DNA from: Gilvibacter sp. SZ-19
GTDB lineage: Bacteria; Bacteroidota; Bacteroidia; Flavobacteriales; Flavobacteriaceae
Length of the DNA stretch: 64,000 nucleotides
Direction: 5' to 3'
NCBI RefSeq assembly: GCF_002163875.1
Contig: NZ_CP019333.1
Coordinates: 2,906,864-2,970,863, forward strand
Under the pieces are notes generated by a model. The model was given only the letters and a program-made list of their open reading frames with translations, did not search any database and had not been told where the DNA came from. The position numbers and the translations under genes are program-made. This document shows, piece after piece, positions 25,326-34,132 of this stretch (its first letter is position 1; each line of letters opens with the position of its first letter).

Positions 25326-25370
25326 GTAACTACAAAGATAAAAGGGCCTTTACGGCCCTTTTTTAGTTAC
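25326..25370. terminator. Bidirectional terminator with outer arms
   Basis: The core is AAAAGGGCC, loop TTTAC, GGCCCTTTT (25340-25362), a perfect nine-base stem flanked by A and T runs. It is enclosed by a second perfect inverted repeat, GTAACTA (25326-25332) with TAGTTAC (25364-25370). It serves mscS on the plus strand and the secreted-protein pair on the minus strand. Confidence 0.85.
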
Positions 25371-26304
25371 ATCTTACCACTATATTGTCTACTAGGATAT
25401 ATTCCGAGCCTGCCCAGTTCTGAGCTCTTATTCGAATCACAAGATCTGTACCTGTTAGCCCTGTTAAGATTGTTGAGAAATTTACCAAGCTGCCATCGCT
25501 AGCAAAAGTCTCGTCGAACACAAAGGTGTGGTTTGGTGTCCCAACTAGAGAAAAGCTAGGTACTTCTACAAAGGCGCCTCCGTCTATGGAATATTCGATA
25601 TCCAGGTAGTCGGAATTATCGAATCCGCAGTTATAATCGCCACTATGCGCAGTGGTATCGTATTCAAAATCTCCTCTACCGCTAACATCAAACCCAATTA
25701 CAATATCAGTGTAACCAGTTATGTCTATAGTGGTGGTTTCGAATTGAAAGACGCCATTGGTATCGCGCATCTCTAAGGCGCCACCGGTGACTAGGCCGTA
25801 ATCGCTTGCATCCGCCAATGTGCCAGGTAAAGCGGGAGTTGTAGATCCAAAACTGTCAAAACTGGTTAAGGTCCATTTGGTCACACTTGCCGGATAATCA
25901 CCATTGGCCGAAGATGCACCGGTAACTCCGGAATTTTCAGCATAAGAATTAAAATCCTCTTCGTACAATATATCTGAACAACTGGCCACAGTTTGACAGC
26001 TAATACTGCGCCACAGGTGTTGCACGCCATCATAGATGTCCCAGCAGTGCTTGCCCGTTATCGGATCACTTACATAGACCATAAGGCCATCGTCTGACGC
26101 ATCCGCAGTGCTTACTGGTATACTGGCTTGTTGCGCCTCTGTCACTACAGGCATTAAAAAACCTCCGTAGTTCAAGGTTTTTAAATTCTGAGATTCCAAA
26201 TGTAAAACGGCCGCAGTGTTTGGAACCGTTGTTCCTATTGCTACTTGACCAAAGGCATTTAGTCCAAAGAGAAGCGATAAGGCTATTGCTAACTTGGAAA
26301 TCAT
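25363..26304 (-). CDS. Secreted modular protein, flavobacterial N-terminal module plus adhesin-like beta-sandwich
   Basis: A 313-residue exported protein starting at ATG 26304, where the signal peptide begins (MISKLAIALSLLFGLNAFGQ). Residues about 20-105 form a module shared with the preceding gene: GTTVPNTAAVLHLES, a GGFLMPVVTEAQQASI stretch, DDGLMVYVSDP, and WDIYDG with a terminal Cys. The C-terminal 200 residues start at CSDILYEEDFNSYAE and look like a beta-sandwich of the choice-of-anchor/cleaved-adhesin type with VDNIVVRC at the end. The start lies one base after the previous stop, so it is translationally coupled. Function is unknown; surface or matrix binding is a guess. Confidence 0.7.
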   Translation of the reverse strand: MISKLAIALSLLFGLNAFGQVAIGTTVPNTAAVLHLESQNLKTLNYGGFLMPVVTEAQQASIPVSTADASDDGLMVYVSDPITGKHCWDIYDGVQHLWRSISCQTVASCSDILYEEDFNSYAENSGVTGASSANGDYPASVTKWTLTSFDSFGSTTPALPGTLADASDYGLVTGGALEMRDTNGVFQFETTTIDITGYTDIVIGFDVSGRGDFEYDTTAHSGDYNCGFDNSDYLDIEYSIDGGAFVEVPSFSLVGTPNHTFVFDETFASDGSLVNFSTILTGLTGTDLVIRIRAQNWAGSEYILVDNIVVRCN

Positions 26305-26305
26305 A

Positions 26306-27094
26306 CTAATTGATGGTTTGGGAAGTATTGATACTTCCAAAAGTACTGCTAGCAGGTGAAGACCAGGTAAAATCGCTGTACTGACTTCCTGTACCCCTTA
26401 ACTGCAAAGACTCGGTTGCAGCCGTTGAGTCGCTCTCTGCAACGCCGACATCAACTGAAGTCATTCCACTAGCGGCTCCATCTGTCGCCGTGAAAGAGCC
26501 TTCATAGCTCAAAAACTGAATCACCGTGCCAGAGGGGTTTACTAAGGCAAAGCCATCTGGCCCGTTTTGTAGTGTAGAAGTAAATGCAAGTGTTCCATAA
26601 CCACTGCCCTGGTCGGGTATGGTTCCGCTAAGACTTATGGTTCCGTAGACAATACCTCCTGATCCGTTGTATAGCACTACAGACCAACCGCTTAGATCAA
26701 AACCAGCCTCCCCGGCGATTTCGACAGCTTCATTGGTGTCGGCGCCATTGTTGTCATAATGGAATTCATTGATCCAAGGATCTGCAACTATGATCGGCAT
26801 GCAGTAAACATCATCCCAGACAGAATTCACACCATCCCAGATCTGGACACAGCGCGTACCGCCATCTATTAGATAAATCATTAAACCATCGTCTGCTGCG
26901 CCGGCAGCGATAGCTGCCCGCTGTGTAAGGTCTACGCGAGGAATAAGTAATCCTCCGTAATTGGTGCCGTCCGCACTGCTATTTATATCCAATACCGCGG
27001 CATCACTGGGGGAAGTCGTGTTTATTCCAACCTGGGCCGTGAGTAAGCTCCAGTTTGTGAGGATGAATAAACACAAAAGAGTCATCTTTTGCAT
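26306..27094 (-). CDS. Secreted modular protein with lamin-tail-like domain
   Basis: A 262-residue exported protein with a signal peptide of about 20 residues ending LLTAQ. Its N-terminal module (VGINTTSPSDAAVLDINSS, GGLLIPRVDLTQRAAIAAG, DDGLMIYL, WDGVNSVW) parallels that of the next gene. Residues about 105-262 resemble a lamin-tail domain: WINEFHYDNNGADTNEAVEIAG, then LSGWSVVLYNGSGG and DGFALVNPSG. LTD domains often sit on secreted nucleases or surface proteins, but no catalytic domain is present here. It is first of the pair; a weak -7-like TTATTTTG lies upstream near 27125. Confidence 0.7.
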   Translation of the reverse strand: MQKMTLLCLFILTNWSLLTAQVGINTTSPSDAAVLDINSSADGTNYGGLLIPRVDLTQRAAIAAGAADDGLMIYLIDGGTRCVQIWDGVNSVWDDVYCMPIIVADPWINEFHYDNNGADTNEAVEIAGEAGFDLSGWSVVLYNGSGGIVYGTISLSGTIPDQGSGYGTLAFTSTLQNGPDGFALVNPSGTVIQFLSYEGSFTATDGAASGMTSVDVGVAESDSTAATESLQLRGTGSQYSDFTWSSPASSTFGSINTSQTIN

Positions 27095-27208
27095 TGTTAA
27101 TCAAATCGGATACCCTGCAAAATAATAAAGTACTGACAACAATTAGGTTATCTGTGAATTAAGTTATCAAGAATTTATAAAAGTGTTGAAAGAAATCAGA
27201 TTTTGACC

Positions 27209-28531
27209 TTATTTCACTTCTTCGTAATGGTCGTCCCAATCTTTGGGTTTAGGCTCACCCAGCTTTCCAACAGATTTAGCCACTAACATAGACACTGTGG
27301 CATCTCCAGTAACATTTACAACAGTTCTACACATGTCAAGTGGTCTGTCTACAGCAAAGATCAAAGCCAAAGCTATTGGCATCATTTCGGCTGGAAAACC
27401 AACGGCTTCTAAAACAATTACCAACATAACCATTCCGGCTCCAGGTACTGCTGCAGAACCAATAGAAGCCAAAAGCGCGGTTAAGACTATAGTCAATTGA
27501 TTGCTGAAAATAAGTCCTTCTGGCCATAGCACTTGCATAATAAATACCGCTGCAACTGCCTGATACAAACTGGTTCCATCCATGTTTATAGTCGCTCCAA
27601 CTGGTAAGACAAAACTAGAAACCTCTTTGTCTACGCCAATGTGCTCCTCTACCCTTTCCATAGTGACCGGAAGCGTTGCGGCACTAGAACTTGTAGAAAA
27701 TGCCAACAACTGCGCAGGGCTTATCTGCTTTAAGAACCACAAGGGATTCTTTTTGGCAATGAAGGCTACCAGTAGCATATAAAAACAGATCATTAGTAGT
27801 AAGCCAGTCACAACAACTCCAGCATAGTACAGCAAGCGTTTTAGGATTTCTGGATCGTCTGCAGTTACAACTACCTGAGCTAAAAGCGCAAAAACGGCAA
27901 CCGGAGCTGAAAGCATAATAAGGTCAACCATTTTTAAGACCACGTCGTTCAAAGAATCGAACAGGTCTTTTAAAGGTTTTGCAGCTTTCTCACCAATTAA
28001 GAGCATAGATATACCGAATAAAATGGTAAAAAAGATCACCTGCAACATGAGTCCGTTATCGCTAAAGGCCTTAAAAGCATTGTCTGGCACCATTTCTACC
28101 AAGAATTGTAAGGGGCCTCGGTCTTTGCCCGCTTCTTGGATCTTGGAGGTAACCCCTGAGTTTTCCGCATAGGTCTCCGAGAGTTTCGCTACTGTTTCTT
28201 CGGATATGCCATCGCCGGGTTGGGCTAGATTCACCAACACCAATCCTATAGATATGGCTATTACCGTGGTTAGGATGTAAGTTACTATGGTTCTCAAGCC
28301 GATATTTCTAAACTTGGAAATATCCTTTAGATCAGAGATTCCTTTGATCAGAGAAGCCAATATCAAAGGAATAGCGATAAGTTTTAACAGCTTTACAAAG
28401 ATGGTTCCGAAGGGATTGATCCAATCTCCAACAAACTCCTTACCTCCGGTGACCCCGGTCATGATAAATCCGAAGATAATTCCTAGAAGCATCCCGATAA
28501 GGATCTTCCAATGTAAAGCCATTTTTTTCAT
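27209..28531 (-). CDS. Dicarboxylate/amino acid:cation symporter (DAACS family)
   Basis: A 440-residue inner-membrane transporter of the GltP/DctA family, moving glutamate, aspartate or C4-dicarboxylates with H+ or Na+. Hairpin HP1 contains the Ser-rich motif STSSSAATLPVTM near residue 275. TM7 has VLPVGATINMDGTSLYQA near 308-325, holding the family cation-binding NMDGT. HP2 and TM8 follow with GSAAVPGAGMVML and AVDRPLDMCRTVVNVTGDA near 395. Eight or so transmembrane segments are visible. Eighteen bases separate its ATG from the stop of aroC on the same strand. Confidence 0.92.
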   Translation of the reverse strand: MKKMALHWKILIGMLLGIIFGFIMTGVTGGKEFVGDWINPFGTIFVKLLKLIAIPLILASLIKGISDLKDISKFRNIGLRTIVTYILTTVIAISIGLVLVNLAQPGDGISEETVAKLSETYAENSGVTSKIQEAGKDRGPLQFLVEMVPDNAFKAFSDNGLMLQVIFFTILFGISMLLIGEKAAKPLKDLFDSLNDVVLKMVDLIMLSAPVAVFALLAQVVVTADDPEILKRLLYYAGVVVTGLLLMICFYMLLVAFIAKKNPLWFLKQISPAQLLAFSTSSSAATLPVTMERVEEHIGVDKEVSSFVLPVGATINMDGTSLYQAVAAVFIMQVLWPEGLIFSNQLTIVLTALLASIGSAAVPGAGMVMLVIVLEAVGFPAEMMPIALALIFAVDRPLDMCRTVVNVTGDATVSMLVAKSVGKLGEPKPKDWDDHYEEVK

Positions 28532-28549
28532 CTGTAATAAAGGTTTGGC

Positions 28550-29614
28550 TTACAATTTAGCCAATTTATTTAATAAGTAAGCATCTGCTAAAACCAAGGC
28601 AGCCATAGCCTCAACGATGGGTACTGCTCTAGGTACAACACAAGGGTCGTGGCGGCCTTTGCCCTGCATTTCTACGAGATCGCCAGAGCTATTCAAAGCC
28701 TCTTGCTTTTGCATGATAGTAGCCACAGGTTTAAAGCCAACCTTAAAGTAAATGTCTTCTCCGTTGCTTATTCCTCCTTGAACGCCACCGCTGTGATTGG
28801 TCTTTGTAGAACCATCTGCATTAAAAAGATCATTGTGCTGACTCCCTTTTAATCGCGTGCCCGCAAAACCACTTCCGTATTCGAATCCTTTTACAGCATT
28901 GATAGAAAGCATTGCCTTTCCGAGCTCTGCGTGCAATTTGTCAAAAACAGGCTCACCCAAACCAACTGGAACACCTTGAATAACACAGCTTATACTTCCT
29001 CCAACAGTGTCTCCTTCTTTGCGAATTTCACGGATCAAGGCCTCCATCTGTGCTGCCATCTCAGGATCTGGACAACGCACAGGGTTGCTCTCTGTTAGGT
29101 TAAAGTCTAAGTCTTGATATGGTTTATTAAGGCTGAGCTCACCCACATCAGAAACATAAGCATGGATACTGATACCCGCTAACATTTGCTTGGCCAAAGC
29201 TCCGGCTACTACCCGACAGGCAGTCTCTCTTGCAGAAGATCTTCCTCCTCCGCGATAATCGCGTAAGCCGTATTTCTGCTGATAGGTATAATCTGCATGA
29301 GAGGGTCTGTAGGTGTCTTTGATATGACTGTAGTCTTTAGACTTCTGGTTGGTATTCTCAATGACAAACCCAATTGGAGTTCCCGTGGTCACACCCTCGA
29401 ATATACCCGAAAGGAACTTGACCTGATCTGGTTCTTTGCGTTGGGTAACTATGGCGGATTGTCCAGGTTTTCTGCGGATCATTTCTGCCTGAATGGCATC
29501 GAAATCTACCTGTAAACCCGCAGGGCATCCGTCAATGATTCCCCCTAGAGCTAGTCCGTGAGACTCTCCAAATGTAGTAAGCTTAAATACGTTTCCGAAT
29601 GTGTTTCCTGCCAT
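28550..29614 (-). CDS. aroC: Chorismate synthase
   Basis: A 354-residue FMN-dependent enzyme that converts 5-enolpyruvylshikimate-3-phosphate to chorismate, the last shared step in aromatic synthesis. The family starts exactly here: [19 protein letters not shown], with the signature His. [15 protein letters not shown] lies near residue 45, [21 protein letters not shown] near 125, and the C-terminal [18 protein letters not shown] near 320. I use ATG 29614 because the conserved N-terminus begins there, although the frame stays open 35 codons upstream. A -7 box lies 16 bases before the start. Confidence 0.95.
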   Translation of the reverse strand: MAGNTFGNVFKLTTFGESHGLALGGIIDGCPAGLQVDFDAIQAEMIRRKPGQSAIVTQRKEPDQVKFLSGIFEGVTTGTPIGFVIENTNQKSKDYSHIKDTYRPSHADYTYQQKYGLRDYRGGGRSSARETACRVVAGALAKQMLAGISIHAYVSDVGELSLNKPYQDLDFNLTESNPVRCPDPEMAAQMEALIREIRKEGDTVGGSISCVIQGVPVGLGEPVFDKLHAELGKAMLSINAVKGFEYGSGFAGTRLKGSQHNDLFNADGSTKTNHSGGVQGGISNGEDIYFKVGFKPVATIMQKQEALNSSGDLVEMQGKGRHDPCVVPRAVPIVEAMAALVLADAYLLNKLAKL

Positions 29615-29630
29615 GATTTGCTTTGAATTC

Positions 29631-29638
29631 CAAAGGTA
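29631..29638 (-). promoter_or_regulatory. -7 promoter element of aroC
   Basis: TACCTTTG on the minus strand, an exact TAnnTTTG match, lies 16 bases before ATG 29614. It supports the shorter AroC start. Confidence 0.5.
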
Positions 29639-29790
29639 ACAGTTCACCTTGAATTTAAAAAGCCTCACTCGGCTTAATATTGCCGAAACAAAGCCGAATT
29701 TGGGGTAACAGTTTTGCAACTTAGTGATAATAAATCACTAACTGATTCTCATTAAAAAATTACGCCCTTTGTATTGCAAAATCAGCAGTA

Positions 29791-30621
29791 TTGAAACGCA
29801 AGGTAAAAGTAGTTGTAATTTCGGATGTCCATCTGGGCACCTATGGCTGTCACGCCAGAGAATTGCTGTACTATTTGAATTCAGTACAGCCCAAGATCTT
29901 GATCCTAAACGGAGATATCGTAGACATCTGGCAGTTTAGAAAGCGGTACTTCCCCAAGTCGCATATGCTCGTTATAAAGAAAATACTCGCCTTGGCTGCT
30001 AAAGGCACCAAGGTCTACTATTTAACGGGCAATCACGACGAGAAACTGCGCAAGTTCACCGATACACGGATGGGAAATCTGCATATCATGGACAAGCTGG
30101 TCTTAAATTTAGATGGCAAAAAGGCTTGGTTCTTTCACGGCGATGTCTTCGATGCCTCGATCAAGCATGCCAAGTGGCTAGCTAAACTGGGCGGTTGGGG
30201 ATACGATCTGCTCATTCTGATGAATCGCGGGTTGAATTGGCTGCTGAGTCTTTTGGGGCGCGATAAATACTCGCTGTCTAAGCGGATCAAGAACAGCGTG
30301 AAATCCGCAGTAAAGTTCATCAGTAACTTTGAAGACACGGCTGCAGAACTAGCCATAGAAAATGCATATGATTTTGTGGTCTGCGGTCATATCCATCAGC
30401 CGGCAATCCGAAAGGTAAAAAATAAGAAAGGACGAACCTTATACCTCAATAGCGGCGATTGGGTAGAAAATCTGACTGCTTTAGAATACAACAACCAAAC
30501 TTGGAAGTTGTTCTCGTACAAAACACGGGAGCGTGTGATGAAGCTAGACCGCACGGTTAATACAGAAACCGATCTTATTCCAGAAGCCTTTTCTGCCATG
30601 CTGAGTACAGCGTCTAATTAA
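29791..30621 (+). CDS. LpxH-like metallophosphoesterase (UDP-2,3-diacylglucosamine diphosphatase family)
   Basis: A 276-residue calcineurin-like phosphoesterase. All five metal motifs are visible: SDVHLGT near residue 10, NGDIVDIW near 40, TGNHDEKL near 78, the FHGDVFD region near 110, and VCGHIHQP near 196. The length and the YGCHARELLYYLNSVQP insert fit the LpxH-type enzymes of Bacteroidota that remove UMP in lipid A synthesis, but related phosphatases exist. The start is TTG 29791; the family begins at this residue and no closer ATG exists. Its stop overlaps that of the convergent FAD/Fe-S gene by four bases (TTAA). Confidence 0.83.
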   Translation: MKRKVKVVVISDVHLGTYGCHARELLYYLNSVQPKILILNGDIVDIWQFRKRYFPKSHMLVIKKILALAAKGTKVYYLTGNHDEKLRKFTDTRMGNLHIMDKLVLNLDGKKAWFFHGDVFDASIKHAKWLAKLGGWGYDLLILMNRGLNWLLSLLGRDKYSLSKRIKNSVKSAVKFISNFEDTAAELAIENAYDFVVCGHIHQPAIRKVKNKKGRTLYLNSGDWVENLTALEYNNQTWKLFSYKTRERVMKLDRTVNTETDLIPEAFSAMLSTASN

Positions 30622-33527
30622 GCTTTCAAGGCGCGTTTTAATATAGTGACCGGATGCAGCGCATGGCGTTTGGTTCCATCGGCTATTTGATGCCTGCAAC
30701 TGGTGCCGTTGGCAGCAAACAAAGTGTCTGAGGTGGCCTTGATTATAGCCGGGAACAGGGTTTGCTCCCCTATTTTCATGCTGATGTTGTAATGTTCTCT
30801 TTCATATCCGAAGCTGCCTGCCATTCCGCAACAACCCGAAGGAATTATAGTGGGTTTATAATTCTCAGGAAGATTCAGCATATCGAAGGTGCACTTCTGA
30901 TCGCTCAAGGCCTTTTGATAGCAGTGGTTGTGGATCTTGATGCGCTTCTTTTCTTTGGTAAAGGCTTCGGAGCTAATTCTACCTGCTGTTGCTTCTGCTG
31001 CAATGAATTCTTCGATCAGTAGTGTTTTCTGTGCAAGTTCTTCTGCCGCCTGCTTATCTGCACTCATATAACGGTACTCGTCCCTAAAACTCAAAATAGC
31101 AGAGGGTTCTATACCTACCAACAGATCGTGCATACCAAGTTGAGGAGCAAGCTTGCTCACATTGATATTGATCTGCTCAGTAGCCTCTTCTAAATAACCT
31201 TTAGACAATAAGGCTCTTGCACTATTATGGCCACGGATTGGCTTTACCACATAACCAAGCGCAAGGAGTAGATCATAAGCATCTTGGGCGATCTCTTTGT
31301 CAAAATACTCAGAGAACTCATCGATAAATAAAAAGACGCCCGGTTTATCTGAGTTTAGCATTGTTTCCGGGCCATTGAACTCAAAACGATGTGCACTCAA
31401 CTTGGGTAATTTTCTTTTAGGAGCAAGACCGAAAATACTCTTAACAGCATTGGTAAATAAGCCCGCAATAAACAACCGATTACTGGTCTTAGGGAAGTTT
31501 GACAGCCAAGCCATTCGCTCGTCGCTTTTAGCAAAGAACCGATCTCTTTTGCTTTCGCCTTTTGCCTTGCGGTATTGGTATTGGATTTCCGCTTTAAACT
31601 TGGCCACATTAACATTGCTGGGGCATTCGCTACTACAAGCCTTACAGCTAATACAGAGGTCCATGACCTTTTTAAGATCCCTGTGCTCAAATGGGTTTTT
31701 ATACTGCGGATCTGTAAGTAATTCTCGCAATACATTAGCCCGAGCTCTAGTAGTGTCCTTTTCGTTACGCGTAGCGTGATAGCTGGGACAAAGCGTTCCA
31801 TTTCCGGGTAATTTTCTGCAATCCCCAGAACCGTTGCACTGCTCTGCAGCCCTAAGCAAGCCTTGGCTTTCGCTAAAATCTAAGAAGGTATTTACCTGAG
31901 GTTCTTCTCTATCGGGTTCGTATCGCAAATGGGTATCGATATCCCAGGCATCGACAATTTTGCCGCGATTAAAGATTCCTTTAGGGTCCAACAACTGTTT
32001 TACCGCTTTAAGATATCCGTAAACGGTTTCCCCTAACATTTCGGGCAGCAAGGAACCTCGGACTATGCCGTCACCATGTTCTCCAGAAAGTGATCCGCGA
32101 TACTTTTTAACCAGTGCGGCCACTGCCTCGGTGATCGTTTTAAACTTCTGGATGTCTTCGCTTTTCTTTAGATTTAATATGGGGCGCAAATGCAGTTCGC
32201 CCGCTCCAGCATGGGCATAATAGACCACCTCTTGGTCAAAGTCTTTCATCAAAGCCGTAAAATCTGTAATGTAGTTAGATAAGTCTGTTACTGCTACAGC
32301 AGTATCTTCTATACAGGCCACGGCCTTGTTATCGCCAATCATGTTCCCAAGTAGTCCTAAACCGGCTTTGCGCAGCTCCATCGCCTGGTCGATCTGCTCC
32401 CCTCTTAAGACCGGCATGGCATAAGCCTTGCCAGAAGTTTGCAAGCTTGCCAAAAGCGAGCTTACTGCAGTTTCTAATTGCTGCGGACTGGATTCACAGA
32501 GTTCCAACAAGAGTACCGCTTTAGGGTCGCCTGAAATAAAAGCCCTATATGGGCGATACTTGGCATTATTGATTGTACAGTCTAAGATCTTCTTATCCAT
32601 CAACTCACAACTGTACAAAGGGTGTTGCATGGTCATAGCAACATCAGTTAGGCAAGCTGCAACGCTATGGTATTGAGGTGCCACCAAGGCTTTGTAAGCT
32701 GGTGGCAGCGGATCTAACCCCAAAGTGATCTTGCTAACCAGGCCCAAAGTACCCTCGCTTCCGGCAATGAGCTTGGCAAGATTAAAGGGCTTGTCACCTC
32801 CAAAAGGTTGCATCTGGTAGAGTATGTCTAAGGCATATCCGGTATTTCTTCTGTGAATTTCTTCTTTGGGAAAGACTTCAAAGATCGCTGCAGCCACTTT
32901 TTTACTATTGAACCTTTCTAGCAATCCTTGATAAATACCGCCCAAGGTAGAACCTGAAGCAATTTCGGCCTCAAAACTCTTCATGGTCTCGTCTTTTAGC
33001 GTCACTACACTGCCGTCATAGAGAACCATTTCTAAAGCGATCAGTTTATCTCGAGTCACTCCGTAGCGAATGGAAGTAGTCCCAGAAGAATTGTTTCCGA
33101 CCATCCCCCCGAGCATACAGCGGTTAGATGTAGAAGTGTTCGGGCCAAAATGCAAACCAGACTTAGACAAGGTCTCGTTCAAGGCATCGCGAATTACACC
33201 CGGGGCAACCACCGCGCGGCGCTGCTGAATATCGATCTCGTGGATCTGCGTAAAATGCTTTGAAAAATCTAGGACCAATCCGTCGGTAACACATTGCCCA
33301 GCCAAAGAAGTGCCCGCAGTCCTTGCTGTTAAACTAAGGTTGTGTTTGTCTGCAAAGCCTATCAATACCTTGAGATCATTAACATGCTTAGGATACACCA
33401 CCCCTAAGGGTAATTCCCTGTAGACAGAGGCATCGGTGGCATACATGCGTTTATGAAGGCTATCCCAATGGATAGACCCTTTTAGTTTCTTACTTAGACG
33501 GATAAGATCACGCTGCGCTACGGCCAT
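30618..33527 (-). CDS. FAD-linked oxidase with fused Fe-S and CCG domains (D-lactate/glycolate dehydrogenase type)
   Basis: A 969-residue fusion of GlcD-like and GlcF-like parts, as in quinone-linked D-2-hydroxyacid dehydrogenases. Residues about 1-530 are the FAD-binding PCMH and C-terminal oxidase domain: TARTAGTSLAGQCV near 60, NNSSGTTSIRYG near 140, and YAHAGAGELHLRPILN near 440. Two cysteine clusters follow: CNGSGDC with CPSYHATRNEKDTTRARAN near 560-590, and CISCKACSSECPSNV near 625. The C-terminal CCG-like region has a Cys in NHCYQKA and GCCGMAGSFG near 900. Substrate is not certain. The -7 box TACCTTTA lies four bases before the ATG, suggesting leaderless mRNA. Confidence 0.88.
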   Translation of the reverse strand: MAVAQRDLIRLSKKLKGSIHWDSLHKRMYATDASVYRELPLGVVYPKHVNDLKVLIGFADKHNLSLTARTAGTSLAGQCVTDGLVLDFSKHFTQIHEIDIQQRRAVVAPGVIRDALNETLSKSGLHFGPNTSTSNRCMLGGMVGNNSSGTTSIRYGVTRDKLIALEMVLYDGSVVTLKDETMKSFEAEIASGSTLGGIYQGLLERFNSKKVAAAIFEVFPKEEIHRRNTGYALDILYQMQPFGGDKPFNLAKLIAGSEGTLGLVSKITLGLDPLPPAYKALVAPQYHSVAACLTDVAMTMQHPLYSCELMDKKILDCTINNAKYRPYRAFISGDPKAVLLLELCESSPQQLETAVSSLLASLQTSGKAYAMPVLRGEQIDQAMELRKAGLGLLGNMIGDNKAVACIEDTAVAVTDLSNYITDFTALMKDFDQEVVYYAHAGAGELHLRPILNLKKSEDIQKFKTITEAVAALVKKYRGSLSGEHGDGIVRGSLLPEMLGETVYGYLKAVKQLLDPKGIFNRGKIVDAWDIDTHLRYEPDREEPQVNTFLDFSESQGLLRAAEQCNGSGDCRKLPGNGTLCPSYHATRNEKDTTRARANVLRELLTDPQYKNPFEHRDLKKVMDLCISCKACSSECPSNVNVAKFKAEIQYQYRKAKGESKRDRFFAKSDERMAWLSNFPKTSNRLFIAGLFTNAVKSIFGLAPKRKLPKLSAHRFEFNGPETMLNSDKPGVFLFIDEFSEYFDKEIAQDAYDLLLALGYVVKPIRGHNSARALLSKGYLEEATEQININVSKLAPQLGMHDLLVGIEPSAILSFRDEYRYMSADKQAAEELAQKTLLIEEFIAAEATAGRISSEAFTKEKKRIKIHNHCYQKALSDQKCTFDMLNLPENYKPTIIPSGCCGMAGSFGYEREHYNISMKIGEQTLFPAIIKATSDTLFAANGTSCRHQIADGTKRHALHPVTILKRALKA

Positions 33528-33531
33528 GGTT

Positions 33532-33539
33532 TAAAGGTA
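33532..33539 (-). promoter_or_regulatory. -7 promoter element touching the FAD/Fe-S dehydrogenase start
   Basis: TACCTTTA on the minus strand is followed by AACC and then ATG. The same box, spacer length and start arrangement occurs before rsmE and the DUF4159 gene. Transcription would begin at or inside the start codon. Confidence 0.5.
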
Positions 33540-33608
33540 CTAACTTATCTTGTCAGCAAACAAAAAAAACACCTACTAAGCGAGCGGCTACAAATAATTA
33601 TTCTGTCG

Positions 33609-33616
33609 TATATTCG
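33609..33616 (+). promoter_or_regulatory. -7-like element of the small outer-membrane protein gene
   Basis: TATATTCG, one mismatch from TAnnTTTG, lies 30 bases upstream of the ATG at 33647 and is preceded by CG like several other -7 boxes in the window. Confidence 0.35.
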
Positions 33617-33646
33617 TTATTGAAGTAATTCTTAAACAGACTTAAT

Positions 33647-34132
33647 ATGAGAACTAGCTTATTTAGCTTGCTGTTCCTAGTTGGAATCGGATTTAGTGCT
33701 TTCGGACAAAATATTTCAAAACACGCCCTAGGGGTTAGACTTGGTGATGACGACGGCTTCGGAGCCGAGATCAGTTATCAATTGGCCTTATTTGAATCCA
33801 CACGAATAGAAGCCGACTTGGGAATCCGCAGTGGAAATAATTACGACGGATTCAAACTTACTGCGCTTCATCAATGGGTTTTTCCTTTAGATGGGAACTT
33901 CAACTGGTATGTAGGTGCCGGTGGTGGTGCTGGAGTATATAGTATAGATAATCCTATCCCTGGAACAGATGATACCGATTCCTTTGCTTTTCTTGCCGGA
34001 AACGCAGGGATCGAATACAATTTCAATATTCCTTTAATGTTGTCCTTGGACGTGAGGCCAGAACTAGGCTTCGGAGATTTTAACGATGACTTCGACTTCG
34101 ACCTCGGTTTGGGAATTCGTTATCAGTTCTAA
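33647..34132 (+). CDS. Small outer-membrane beta-barrel protein
   Basis: A 161-residue exported protein with a signal peptide ending SAFGQ near residue 20. The remainder shows alternating hydrophobic/polar strands, repeated aromatic girdle residues, Gly-rich turns and a terminal Phe (GIRYQF), the signature of an outer-membrane barrel of about eight strands. It matches the small OmpW/porin-like proteins of Flavobacteria with no known cargo. Its stop overlaps that of bshA by four bases (CTAA), and no terminator separates the two convergent genes. Confidence 0.8.
   Translation: MRTSLFSLLFLVGIGFSAFGQNISKHALGVRLGDDDGFGAEISYQLALFESTRIEADLGIRSGNNYDGFKLTALHQWVFPLDGNFNWYVGAGGGAGVYSIDNPIPGTDDTDSFAFLAGNAGIEYNFNIPLMLSLDVRPELGFGDFNDDFDFDLGLGIRYQF

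Noticed and set aside
31297-31779. A 160-codon plus-strand frame and a 134-codon minus-strand frame (31397-31801) inside the FAD/Fe-S gene
   Set aside because: Both are out of frame with a well-supported 969-residue enzyme and have no recognisable features.
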